Origin: M30B19 sp041741535
GTDB taxonomy: Bacteria; Planctomycetota; Planctomycetia; Pirellulales; Pirellulaceae
Length of the DNA stretch: 64,000 nt
Direction: 5' to 3'
Assembly (NCBI GenBank): GCA_041741535.1
Contig: JBGSJV010000004.1
Coordinates: forward strand, 1-64,000
The position numbers were made by a program, and so were the translations under genes. Shown piece by piece: positions 26,599 to 35,553 of the stretch; position 1 is the first letter of the stretch; each line of letters opens with the position of its first letter. Below the pieces are notes generated by a model, which was not told the origin of the DNA, ran no database searches, and saw only the letters and a program-made list of their open reading frames with translations.

Positions 26599-29004
26599 AT
26601 GAGCCACCCCGGACCGTTCGCTGATCACTCGGATGCACCAGTCGGTCAGAAATCGGACGCCTTGGACGCTACCGAGTTGGCCCGATTGGATGCGTATTGG
26701 CGAGCCTCCAATTATCTTTCCGTTGGGCAAATCTATCTGTTAGACAATCCGTTGTTGCGCGAGCCACTTCGTCCCGAGCACATCAAGCCTCGCTTGCTTG
26801 GTCACTGGGGAACCTCCCCGGGTCTAAACATGTTGTACACGCATCTCAATCGTGTCATCAAGCGTAACGACTTGGAGATGATGTACATTATTGGGCCGGG
26901 ACATGGTGGTCCGTCGTTGGTGGCGCACGCGTATCTCGAAGGAACGTATTCCGAATACTATCCATCTATTGGGCAAGATATCGATGGAATGCGACGACTG
27001 TTTCGGCAGTTTAGTTTTCCGGGAGGAATTCCGAGTCACGTAGCACCTGAGACTCCGGGTAGCATTCACGAAGGCGGTGAATTGGGATATGCATTGAGTC
27101 ATGCGTACGGGGCCGCGTTTGACAACCCGAACTTGATTGTCGCCTGTATTGTAGGCGATGGTGAAGCGGAAACTGGTCCCTTGGCAACCGGTTGGCATGG
27201 AAACAAATTCTTGAATCCTCGTCGGGATGGATGTGTCTTGCCGATTCTGCATTTGAATGGCTACAAAATTGCAAACCCGTGCTTTCTGGCGCGCATTCCG
27301 CGAACGGAATTGCAGCAATACTTTGAAGGCATGGGGTATCGCCCCTATTTTGTCGAAGGCCACGAGCCAACGGACGTTCACCAACAATTGGCAGCTACTT
27401 TGGATGCGGTAGTTCAAGAGATTGCGGCCATACGGCAATTGGCCATGACACAACAACCGGTCAAGCGTCCGAAATGGCCAATGATTGTTTTTCGGACTCC
27501 CAAAGGTTGGACTTGCCCACCCGTTATCGACAACAAGAAGTGCGAGGACTATTGGCGAAGTCACCAAGTGCCGATGAGCGACATGGAGCGTCCCGAACAC
27601 ATTCGCATCTTGGAGTCGTGGCTGCGCAGTTATCGACCGGAGGAGTTATTCGACGAAAATGGAAAACTTCAAGAGGAGTTGGCAACGCTTCCGCCGGCGG
27701 GTCATCGTCGGATGAGCGACACGCCGCACGCCAATGGTGGCTTGCGTCTCCGGCCTCTGAAGATGCCCGATTTTCGCAACTATGCTGTGGATATTCGCCA
27801 ACCGGGTCAAACGATTGCGGAAGCGACACGCGTCATGGGGACGCTGCTACGAGACGTGATGAAAATGAACCTCGAGTCGGAGAACTTTCGCCTGTTTAGC
27901 CCAGACGAAAACAACTCCAATCGGTGGCAAGACGTCTTGGATGTAACGCAGCGGTGTTTCATGGGCGAGATCTATCCGGACGATGATCGATTGTCCCCGG
28001 AAGGCCGAGTCATGGAGGTGTTGAGCGAGCACCAATGTCAAGGCTGGTTGGAGGGCTATTTATTGACCGGTCGGCATGGCTTTTTTTCTTGCTACGAAGC
28101 CTTTATTCACATCATTGACTCGATGTTCAACCAGCACGCCAAATGGTTAAAGGTCTGCAATCACATTCCCTGGCGACGCCCCATCGCTTCGCTCAATTAC
28201 TTGTTGAGCTCCCATGTCTGGCGTCAGGACCATAATGGCTTTAGTCACCAAGATCCAGGCTTCATTGACCATGTCATCAACAAGAAGGCTGAAGTGATTC
28301 GCGTGTATTTGCCACCCGATGCCAACTGTTTGTTGTCGGTGACCGATCATTGTTTACGCAGTCGCAACTACATCAATGTTGTTGTGGCCGGCAAACAACC
28401 AGCACTGCAATGGTTGAACATCGATCAGGCAGTGAAACACTGCGACATGGGTGCGGGGATATGGGACTGGGCCAGCAACGATCACGGAACAGAACCGGAC
28501 GTCGTGATGGCATGTTGTGGCGACGTGCCAACACTGGAGACATTAGCGGCAGTGAAGCTATTACGAGAGCATCTACCGGAGTTGAAAATTCGCGTGGTCA
28601 ACGTGGTCAACCTAATGAAACTTCAGCCACCGAAGGAACATCCACATGGTTTGTCCGATCGAGATTTTGATGCCATATTTACGAAAGACAAGCCCATTAT
28701 CTTCGCGTTCCACGGGTATCCCTGGTTGATTCATCGCCTGACGTATCGACGCAACAATCATCGCAACCTGCACGTTCGAGGTTACAAAGAAGAGGGCACC
28801 ACGACAACTCCGTTTGACATGGTCGTGCTCAATGAACTCGACCGTTTTCATCTGTGCGAAGACGTGATTGATCGCCTGCCGCAGTTGGGAGCCAGGGCGG
28901 ATCATTTCAAGCAGTCATTGGAGGAACGGCTCATCGAACATCGGCACTACATTCGAAAATATGGCGACGACATGGGGGAGATTCGTGACTGGCGTTGGAG
29001 TTGA
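26599..29004 (+). CDS. xfp: Xylulose-5-phosphate/fructose-6-phosphate phosphoketolase
   Basis: 801 aa, the usual size. Thiamine-diphosphate enzyme that splits xylulose-5-P or fructose-6-P with phosphate into acetyl phosphate and a shorter sugar phosphate. Start 26599 has GGAG 9 bases upstream; ATG 26587 is possible. Motifs: HWGTSPGLNMLYTHLNR, GPGHGGPSLVAHAYLEGTY, SHVAPETPGSIHEGGELGY, and the ThDP-binding IVGDGEAETGPLATGWHG at about 186. The C-terminal half has SWRQDH-like HVWRQDHNGFSHQDPGF. Acetate kinase follows 49 bases later, completing acetyl phosphate to acetate with ATP gain. Confidence 0.96.
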   Translation: MSHPGPFADHSDAPVGQKSDALDATELARLDAYWRASNYLSVGQIYLLDNPLLREPLRPEHIKPRLLGHWGTSPGLNMLYTHLNRVIKRNDLEMMYIIGPGHGGPSLVAHAYLEGTYSEYYPSIGQDIDGMRRLFRQFSFPGGIPSHVAPETPGSIHEGGELGYALSHAYGAAFDNPNLIVACIVGDGEAETGPLATGWHGNKFLNPRRDGCVLPILHLNGYKIANPCFLARIPRTELQQYFEGMGYRPYFVEGHEPTDVHQQLAATLDAVVQEIAAIRQLAMTQQPVKRPKWPMIVFRTPKGWTCPPVIDNKKCEDYWRSHQVPMSDMERPEHIRILESWLRSYRPEELFDENGKLQEELATLPPAGHRRMSDTPHANGGLRLRPLKMPDFRNYAVDIRQPGQTIAEATRVMGTLLRDVMKMNLESENFRLFSPDENNSNRWQDVLDVTQRCFMGEIYPDDDRLSPEGRVMEVLSEHQCQGWLEGYLLTGRHGFFSCYEAFIHIIDSMFNQHAKWLKVCNHIPWRRPIASLNYLLSSHVWRQDHNGFSHQDPGFIDHVINKKAEVIRVYLPPDANCLLSVTDHCLRSRNYINVVVAGKQPALQWLNIDQAVKHCDMGAGIWDWASNDHGTEPDVVMACCGDVPTLETLAAVKLLREHLPELKIRVVNVVNLMKLQPPKEHPHGLSDRDFDAIFTKDKPIIFAFHGYPWLIHRLTYRRNNHRNLHVRGYKEEGTTTTPFDMVVLNELDRFHLCEDVIDRLPQLGARADHFKQSLEERLIEHRHYIRKYGDDMGEIRDWRWS

Positions 29005-29053
29005 TGCACTCCGTAACTTTGGTGTGAAAAGAATGGAGAGCGAGCTACTTATC

Positions 29054-30256
29054 ATGAATTCTGACTCCAATGACACCGATGTTCTGTTGACGCTCAACAT
29101 TGGCTCATCATCAGTCAAATTCGCTGGATTCAGCGCGACCGACGCCACGAGACGACTCATTTCCGGCCAATTCGACGATCGAGATGGTCAGCTCCGCTGG
29201 ACGCACTTCGGGGAAAACGGCGAACCGACACTCCAACAAAGTTTCGAGCTGCCTTTGGGGACCGCAGCATCTCGGCGCGATGATGTGTTGCAACAGATTG
29301 TCGATCTATTTCGCACCGGTGAGCGAAGTCTGCGCTCCATTGTTCATCGAGTGGTTCATGGCGGGACGGAGTTCACTGGCCCGGTCCTGATCAACCAACA
29401 CACGGTTGAAGCTCTGGAGGGATTGTCCGCGTGGGCACCGCTACACCAGCCCGCGTGTTTGCGGGCCATTCGACTTACTCGGCAATGGTATCCCAACATT
29501 CCTCAGATCGCGTGTTTTGATACGGCGTTCCATCAGACCATGCCACAGGAATCGTTCCAATATGCGATTCCACATTTCCTAACCGAGCGTGGGATTCGCC
29601 GCTATGGTTTTCATGGACTCTCCTTTCAATCCGTGTTGCGACGATTGCAACAGGTCGCGCCCGATTTGGCAAAGGGCCGCGTTGTCGTTGCGCATTTGGG
29701 CGGAGGCAGTAGCCTTTGTGGCATGCGGAATGGGCGGAGCATCGGAACGACGATGGGGTTGACACCGCTCGACGGTTTGCCCATGGCCACTCGTTGCGGT
29801 TCGTTGGACCCGGGAGTGGTTCTGCACTTGATGCGGGGCGAGCGGATGACCGCGGAACAGATATCGCAGCTGCTGTATCGCGAATCTGGTTTACTTGGTG
29901 TTTCGCGAAATTCAGGAGACATGCGAACGTTGTTGGCCGCGGCCTCTCCCGAGTCGAAGGACGCTGTGCGACTTTACGTCCATCATGTGGCTCGCGAGAT
30001 CGGAGCGTTGTTTGTGGACTTGCACGGCCTCGATGGGCTGGTGTTCACGGGAGGGATCGGGGAGAACTCCACCGAGATTCGGGAAATGGTTTGTCAGCAG
30101 CTTGGTTCGCTGGGGATCGCGATCGATCTGGAAGCCAATACCCATTCCAATTCCCTCCTCACTGCTAGTGGTTCGCAAGTCGCTGTTTGGCGTTTGAAGT
30201 CCGACGAGGAATCTGAAATGGCCCATCAAGCGATTTCGTACTTCAAAGGCCAATAG
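29054..30256 (+). CDS. ackA: Acetate kinase
   Basis: 400 aa from ATG 29054; ATG 29033 in frame is an alternative, neither with a strong ribosome site. Transfers phosphate between acetyl phosphate and ADP. ASKHA fold with all family blocks: NIGSSSVKF near the start, IVHRVVHGG, CFDTAFHQTMP, YGFHGLSF, VVAHLGGGSSLC, TTMGLTPLDGLPMATR and VFTGGIGENS. The Arg and Asp of the active site are within HRVVHGG and DTAFH. Paired with phosphoketolase, this is a substrate-level ATP route from sugar phosphates. Confidence 0.95.
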   Translation: MNSDSNDTDVLLTLNIGSSSVKFAGFSATDATRRLISGQFDDRDGQLRWTHFGENGEPTLQQSFELPLGTAASRRDDVLQQIVDLFRTGERSLRSIVHRVVHGGTEFTGPVLINQHTVEALEGLSAWAPLHQPACLRAIRLTRQWYPNIPQIACFDTAFHQTMPQESFQYAIPHFLTERGIRRYGFHGLSFQSVLRRLQQVAPDLAKGRVVVAHLGGGSSLCGMRNGRSIGTTMGLTPLDGLPMATRCGSLDPGVVLHLMRGERMTAEQISQLLYRESGLLGVSRNSGDMRTLLAAASPESKDAVRLYVHHVAREIGALFVDLHGLDGLVFTGGIGENSTEIREMVCQQLGSLGIAIDLEANTHSNSLLTASGSQVAVWRLKSDEESEMAHQAISYFKGQ

Positions 30257-30729
30257 TGCCAAAAGCGAAGCCCCCAAGGCGACTGACCCTCTCCGCAGTG
30301 GCAGTGAAAACAGCACCAAGATGATTACACCTCCAAAGATCTGCGGCACGCGACGCAGGATTCAGGAGCGGGCTTCTGGCAGGAATGTTGATCCAATCTC
30401 GGATGCGGCGTGCAATACTTCGATGGTTACGTAGATGACTTGGCGAAAATCCTCTGGAGTAATGGTCCGAGGGGGTCAGGCAGGCGAAAAATGCACTGTT
30501 TTCGCCTAGTTGGAGTGGTCCATTTTGCCGCTCCGGCTGTCGGAAATTCGGCATTGCCCTATGGTATCGGGTTGTGGAACGGGGCAGTGATGGCGGAGGT
30601 TGCTGAGAATCGGTATGCAAGTCGCCGTTCGCGTCTATCGGACGATGGTTTCGCAATTATCATTGGCAGAGCGATTCGCCCCGCGTCATGAGGGAGAATC
30701 CCGTTGAAACTTTGGGCGAATGAACCTAT
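30257..30729. other. 470 bp between ackA and the next cluster
   Basis: No supported gene. A perfect hairpin is present at 30482-30507 (AGGCGAAAA / TTTTCGCCT, 8-base loop). No T-run follows, so it is not a standard terminator for ackA. Confidence 0.4.
30482..30507. repeat. Perfect 9-bp hairpin
   Basis: AGGCGAAAA at 30482-30490, loop ATGCACTG, TTTTCGCCT at 30499-30507. The second arm brings a short T4, but it is inside the stem. It may be a structured leader of the downstream cluster or an old repeat. Confidence 0.5.
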
Positions 30730-31461
30730 ATGACAGAAACCACAACTTGGTACAGCGATCGTTTGCAACGAGACATGCCACTGGTCCGCTGGGGGCATTG
30801 GGGCCGACCACTGTTGCTCTTCCCGACGGCTGGTGGCGACGCTTGGGAAGTGGAGCGAATGCATTTGATTGCGGCGTTGAAACCGTTGCTGGATGCGGGT
30901 CGCGTTAAAGTCTACTCGATTGATAGCTATGCGGGGCGAACTTGGATTCAAAGCCGGGCGAATCCGCAACATTGTGTCTGGGTACAAAAGCAATTTGACG
31001 CGTATGTCCGCCAAGAAGTCGTACCGGCGATTCGTATGGATTGTCGTTCGGATTCGATCGAAATCATGACTGCAGGAGCATCGATTGGCGCCTACAACGC
31101 GTTGTTAACTATCTGCCGACATCCGGATGTCTTTTCGCATGCCATTGGCATGAGCGGGACATACGACATCGAACATTGGTTGGGCGGAAATCGCCCGGCC
31201 GAGTTTTATGGCTATTCGCCTGTCCACTTCGTGCCGGTCTTGCCGGATGGCGAACAGTTGCAGCGACTGCGCCAACGCTCGATCGTTTTGGCCACTGGGC
31301 AGGGTCGTTGGGAGAGTCCGAGCGACTCGTGGAAAGCGGCTCATGCCTTGGGCTCGCGCGGTGTGCCGAACCGGGTCGACTTGTGGGACCCGCAATGGGA
31401 TCATGATTGGCCAACATGGCGAGTCATGTTGCCACAGTACTTGGACCACTTCATCCGGTAA
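30730..31461 (+). CDS. Esterase-family alpha/beta hydrolase
   Basis: 243 aa, cytosolic (no signal peptide). Opens MTETTTWYSDRLQRDMPLVR, with the RWGHWGRPLLLFPTAGGDAW strand-oxyanion loop, nucleophile elbow TAGASIGAYNAL (Ser about 119), and histidine in WDPQWDHDWPTW near the C-terminus. It resembles the short esterase-D/feruloyl-esterase group. First gene of a four-gene plus-strand cluster; the second gene begins 15 bases after its stop. Absence of a signal peptide argues for a role on an intracellular small molecule or peptide conjugate and against polymer degradation. Substrate unknown. Confidence 0.75.
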   Translation: MTETTTWYSDRLQRDMPLVRWGHWGRPLLLFPTAGGDAWEVERMHLIAALKPLLDAGRVKVYSIDSYAGRTWIQSRANPQHCVWVQKQFDAYVRQEVVPAIRMDCRSDSIEIMTAGASIGAYNALLTICRHPDVFSHAIGMSGTYDIEHWLGGNRPAEFYGYSPVHFVPVLPDGEQLQRLRQRSIVLATGQGRWESPSDSWKAAHALGSRGVPNRVDLWDPQWDHDWPTWRVMLPQYLDHFIR

Positions 31462-31475
31462 GTTACAACGAAGTG

Positions 31476-32429
31476 ATGACCAAATTTTGCGAACGGAATC
31501 CGAAGTTTCACCAGCCGCTTGTGTTGCTTGGGCAGCAGCGTGATGTCCCGCGCCTGCAGTCCGTTTTGGAACGCTGCAACATTTCCGGCCCGGTTGGATT
31601 GGTTTCCGCCGGATGGGAAGAGGACGAGGACGACGACCAATGGGTCCGGGACGCCATCGATGTTCCGGTGATCAATTCTCAACTTTATGGTTTGGCGGAT
31701 CAGCTGTTCCAACAAGATCCGCAGGTCATTGAACTTCTACGGGAGCGGCAAGATCGTCTCCGTGAGTTGCGCGAGATTAACGAACTCCAGACCGAGCATC
31801 TCTGCACGGTGGCCCGCGAATTATGGCGAAGACTGGAGTCCCATGCGGGGGCCCTCGTCCCGTTGCAGCAGACCTTTGAGCAACTGCGAACCGTGGACGA
31901 CAGCTATTTGGAGGCGATAACGACCGTCATTGTCGAGTACGACCAGCGTATTGCTCCGAAGGAGCGGCCGAGTGTTCTGGAGTATCGCCACAAGGTTCTG
32001 GAACGATTGCAGGACTGCCAAGCGTTATTGATTGCCGGCGGACATGTGGGCGTTTTGTTGAATCGCCTCAATTTGTGTCGGTTGTTTCAGCACATCCAAT
32101 TGCCGATTATCGCGTGGTCGGGCGGGGCAATGGCCTTGGGAGAAAGAGTCTATTTTTACGACCAGTTCTTACCACACACCAAACGCGAGATTGAATTATC
32201 GCGTCGTGGCATGTGCCTCTTCTCAGGAGCGCAGTTGTTTCCACGCGCGAGCCAGCGGTTACAACTTCATGATTCGTGTGAACTGGGGATATTATCTCGG
32301 CGGATGAAGTCGCCATGTCTCTTGTTGGACGAACACTCGGAGATTGCTTGGTCGGAAAATGGCCTTCTGCACGCGGCCAATGTTCGCTACATCAACGAGT
32401 TGGGTGAGACCAAGGAGTGGACACCGTGA
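31476..32429 (+). CDS. Peptidase S51-like (class I glutaminase fold) protein
   Basis: 317 aa from ATG 31476; an in-frame ATG at 31407 lies inside the previous gene. The N-terminal part (about 1-185) is helical with a coiled-coil-like stretch LRERQDRLRELREINELQTE. The C-terminal part matches the PepE/cyanophycinase fold: a glycine turn LLIAGGHVGVLLNRL (compare GGGNTFxLL), the nucleophile elbow IIAWSGGAMALGERV (compare GWSAGAN), a candidate His in QRLQLHDSCEL, and LLDEHSEIAWSENG (compare LPEGNWI). Known members cleave Asp-X bonds or cyanophycin; here the N-terminal extension is unfamiliar. The stop overlaps the next GTG start (GTGA). Confidence 0.6.
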   Translation: MTKFCERNPKFHQPLVLLGQQRDVPRLQSVLERCNISGPVGLVSAGWEEDEDDDQWVRDAIDVPVINSQLYGLADQLFQQDPQVIELLRERQDRLRELREINELQTEHLCTVARELWRRLESHAGALVPLQQTFEQLRTVDDSYLEAITTVIVEYDQRIAPKERPSVLEYRHKVLERLQDCQALLIAGGHVGVLLNRLNLCRLFQHIQLPIIAWSGGAMALGERVYFYDQFLPHTKREIELSRRGMCLFSGAQLFPRASQRLQLHDSCELGILSRRMKSPCLLLDEHSEIAWSENGLLHAANVRYINELGETKEWTP

Positions 32430-33565
32430 CGATACCAACACCGGAAGACATTCAGCGAGCCATCGAAAGTGGCGACGCGGCGATTGCTGGGTTGTTGCAG
32501 CACCAACGAGTCCCCATCGTTTCGGACAGTCGGGCGACGTTTTTGTATCACGGCCAAGCCGATTCCGTCGCATTGCAGCACTGGGTCTATGGACTTCCGT
32601 CGCGGTTGGAGTTGCAGCGTGTGGGCAGGTCTCGCTGGTGGATGCTCAACATGGATTTGCCGCGTCGATCAAGGATCGAATACAAGTTAGTCGTTCGGCG
32701 GAACGGCCATGAAGAGTGGTTGCTGGACCCATTGAACGATCGCATTGCTCACGATCCATTTGGTGGCAACTCGGTCGTTCACATGACGGGGTATGAAGAA
32801 CCTGAATGGAGCCTGCCGCAAACGAATGGTCATCGCGGCACGTTTGAAACTTGGACCATGCCCAGCCGGTCGCTGCAGAGCGATCGCGAGATTCGAGTCT
32901 ACTTGCCCCCTCGATATCGCCCCAACCGACGGCACCGACTTTTGTTGCTACACGATGGTGATGACTACGTCCGTTATTCGCGTTTGGCTGCGGTGCTGGA
33001 TAACTTGATCACTCGGTGGGAAGTGCCTCCCTTGGTCGTCGGGTTGTTGAATCCACACGATCGCTTGATCGAATACGGCGCTGACCGTCGGCATGCGGCA
33101 TTTATCGTCGAGGAATTGTTGCCTGAGTTGGAGCAACGGTACCCGATTATCCGCGAACCATCCGGGCGTTGTCTTGGTGGAGCCAGTTTCGGGGGAGTCG
33201 CATCATTGGCCACGGCATGGTACTACCCAAACACGTTCGACATGTTGCTGTTGCAATCCGGATCATTCGCCTTCACAGACATTGGCCGTCATACGCGGGG
33301 CCCCGTATTCGACCCGGTCGTCAAGTTCATGAACCGCTTTCGTGACTCGATCGGGAAACCAGCAAAGCAGTTCTATTTGAGCTGCGGAGTCTATGAAAGC
33401 TTGATTTATGAGAATCGTTCACTGGTTCCACTACTGCAATCGGCCGGGTTTCAAGTAAAATTTGAAGAAGCTCGCGACGGTCATAACTGGGAGAACTGGC
33501 GTGATCGCTTGCGAAATGGCTTGATGTGGCTTTTCCCCGTCCCGGCTTGGTTCTATTACGAGTAA
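32426..33565 (+). CDS. Enterochelin-esterase-like hydrolase with N-terminal Ig-like domain
   Basis: 379 aa. GTG 32426 is decided by AAGGAG 8 bases upstream and by the GTGA overlap with the previous stop. The N-terminal 130 residues are an early-set/CBM48-like beta domain (ATFLYHGQADSVALQHWV, WMLNMDLPRRSRIEYKLVV) as in Fes/IroD. The hydrolase domain follows: REIRVYLPPRYRPN, LLLLHDGDDYVR, nucleophile RCLGGASFGGVASL, and the histidine in EEARDGHNWENWRD, all as in the esterase D group. No signal peptide. Fes enzymes cut cyclic trilactone siderophores, but no siderophore genes are seen here, so the substrate may be the product of the neighbouring ATP-grasp enzyme. Confidence 0.8.
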   Translation: MTIPTPEDIQRAIESGDAAIAGLLQHQRVPIVSDSRATFLYHGQADSVALQHWVYGLPSRLELQRVGRSRWWMLNMDLPRRSRIEYKLVVRRNGHEEWLLDPLNDRIAHDPFGGNSVVHMTGYEEPEWSLPQTNGHRGTFETWTMPSRSLQSDREIRVYLPPRYRPNRRHRLLLLHDGDDYVRYSRLAAVLDNLITRWEVPPLVVGLLNPHDRLIEYGADRRHAAFIVEELLPELEQRYPIIREPSGRCLGGASFGGVASLATAWYYPNTFDMLLLQSGSFAFTDIGRHTRGPVFDPVVKFMNRFRDSIGKPAKQFYLSCGVYESLIYENRSLVPLLQSAGFQVKFEEARDGHNWENWRDRLRNGLMWLFPVPAWFYYE

Positions 33566-33572
33566 CAATGGC

Positions 33573-34805
33573 ATGTCCGAAACGATCACTCGACGAATTG
33601 GTTTGTCTCTTGGTGCGGATCTGTGTTGGGTAATTTCCTTTGAAGAAATTCTGCGACGATTGGATTTGAGCATTCCTTCGCCCAAAGGAACGATTCGTTT
33701 TGCAACGGACCGAGTTACGATCGAGCCTTTCGAAATTCACCAGCCTTGCAAATACGATGTGGTCGTTGATCGACTGACGCATTGGTACCATACAAGTCGC
33801 GAATGGATCAAAAAGGCGATCTTGATGGACGACCTGTACGTCTTCAATAATCCTTGGTCCATCCAGTCGATGGAAAAGCACACGACGTACTGTGCGATGG
33901 CCAAATTGGGGCTACCGATACCTCGCACTTGGTTGATTCCCCCCAAGGCTTACGAACCGCAACCAGACTTGCAAGTTACCCTGGAGCGTTATGCCAAACT
34001 TTTTGATTTGGCAGCGATCGGTGATCAGTTGGGTTATCCGTCGTATCTCAAACCGTACGACGGTGGAGCTTGGCGAGGGGTGAGCCGGATCGACAATAGC
34101 GATGGCTTAAAGAGTGCGTATGATTCTAGCGGAAAGAGCTTGATGCACTTGCAAAAAGGCATAGACGGATTTGACCTGTTTGTGCGTTGCATCGGGCTAG
34201 GGCCGCAGTTTCACATCGTAAAATACGATCCATCGGCTCCTTTGCACGACCGTTACACGATGAGCCGCGACTTTGTGACTCCCGAAGAAGCCCAATTGCT
34301 TCGCGATATGACAATGACGATCAACAGCTTCTTTGGTTGGGAGTTCAATTCGTGTGAAGCCATTCGGAAAGATGGCGAATGGCATTTGATTGATTTTGCC
34401 AACGCGTGTCCAGACTCCCAGGTCACGTCGTTGCATTTCCACTTTCCTTGGTTGGTGATCGCAAATCTGAAGTGGTCGTTATTTGTGGCCGCGACAAAGA
34501 AGAAGTTTCGCAAAACACTGGACTGGGATCCGTACTACAACGTCCTCGAGGAAAAATCGGATGCCTCCGACCGTCTGCGCGGTTACGCCGCAATCGGCCA
34601 CGAGAGGATGGCCTCCGCGGAATTCCAAGAGTTCTGCGACCGCCATTTGTCACACTTGGACCAGATCGCTGCCGAGTTTTTTCATTGCGACCAAGCCAAG
34701 CAAGCGATTCGCCTTAAAGTGGCCACCTTGTTTCCGGCTCATGAAGTGGATTCATTTACCGAATTGTTCTTCGAACGAGTGAAGGCCTGGTATCGAACCG
34801 TCTAA
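33573..34805 (+). CDS. ATP-grasp ligase-like protein
   Basis: 410 aa, 7 bases after the previous stop. Opening region (GLSLGADLCWVISFEEILRR, then FNNPWSIQSMEKHTTYCAMA) resembles the pre-ATP-grasp part of RimK-type ligases. Nucleotide-binding features: YPSYLKPYDGGAWRGVS (Lys and flexible glycine loop, about 150-166) and the metal-binding end of the domain HLIDFANACPDSQ (about 270). The 120 C-terminal residues are helical, rich in charged and aromatic residues, and unrecognised. ATP-grasp enzymes join a carboxylate to an amine or thiol through an acyl phosphate. The clustered S51-like protein could be the matching cleavage enzyme. Confidence 0.7.
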   Translation: MSETITRRIGLSLGADLCWVISFEEILRRLDLSIPSPKGTIRFATDRVTIEPFEIHQPCKYDVVVDRLTHWYHTSREWIKKAILMDDLYVFNNPWSIQSMEKHTTYCAMAKLGLPIPRTWLIPPKAYEPQPDLQVTLERYAKLFDLAAIGDQLGYPSYLKPYDGGAWRGVSRIDNSDGLKSAYDSSGKSLMHLQKGIDGFDLFVRCIGLGPQFHIVKYDPSAPLHDRYTMSRDFVTPEEAQLLRDMTMTINSFFGWEFNSCEAIRKDGEWHLIDFANACPDSQVTSLHFHFPWLVIANLKWSLFVAATKKKFRKTLDWDPYYNVLEEKSDASDRLRGYAAIGHERMASAEFQEFCDRHLSHLDQIAAEFFHCDQAKQAIRLKVATLFPAHEVDSFTELFFERVKAWYRTV

Positions 34806-35553
34806 CCGTTGCGGAGATCCAGCGACTGGGGGCATTTCGAATTGCTCCTAGTCCACAACCCCTTGCCGGCCAGACGGGCTGGTTTCGCAAAATTTCGAGC
34901 GGCAGGACGAGCGGGTCCTTGACGTGTTCTTCTGTTGTTTGGAATACCGAAATGTAAAGGCCACGCGGCTTACGCTCAAACCGGTACCACTTTCGGGAAT
35001 TGGCGGATAGCAAACATCCGAAGCTAAGGGCATCTTCCGAAACAAGCTCCGGATTTCGAATGTCGACAGCTCCGGAATGAGTGTCGCTGGCTCTGGCGGT
35101 AGAATGATTAATGATTATTGAAGAATGAAATGTTCAAAATACAAAGTCTCCGCCTTACCTCTAAAAGCCCCTCTTCTACTCAATGGTAGCGGCAATAGAA
35201 AAAAAACACCCGCCAGCGCCGTGAACCGCATCTTGCGAGTGATTCACCATCGTTGACGGGGTCGGAACAGAGAAAGGCATGAGCCAAGATACGGCACTTG
35301 CGGGAAACAGCAAATTTCGACGCCGAAAGCTCATGGGGAGAACGATGCTTCGGAACGAAACCACTTGAATCCGAACAAGTTCCTTCTTGCCTCGTTTAAA
35401 AATTGTAACTGCAATTCTTCTCGGATCAAGTTTTTTGTCAGAAAATCGTTGCCGTGGCTGGAACCAATCCGCAGTTCCACTTGTCCCACCCTGAGGCGTC
35501 CGGGGGGATCTTTATGCGATGGCAAAAAGACGCGAATCAAAAAGGAGCGGTCG
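34806..35553. other. 750 bp gap, no convincing gene
   Basis: A minus-strand frame at about 34830-35013 reads plausibly (WYRFERKPRGLYISVFQ) but begins with TTG, has no ribosome site and is not recognised; I leave it uncalled. An A/T-rich stretch at 35100-35150 and an A8 run near 35200 are visible. The end holds the ribosome site of the vWA gene. Confidence 0.35.

Noticed and set aside
30482..30507. Terminator of ackA
   Set aside because: It lies 225 bases after the stop and no T-run follows the stem.
34756..35045. Two overlapping minus-strand frames of 65-85 aa
   Set aside because: One reads plausibly, but both begin at weak starts without ribosome sites and neither is recognised.
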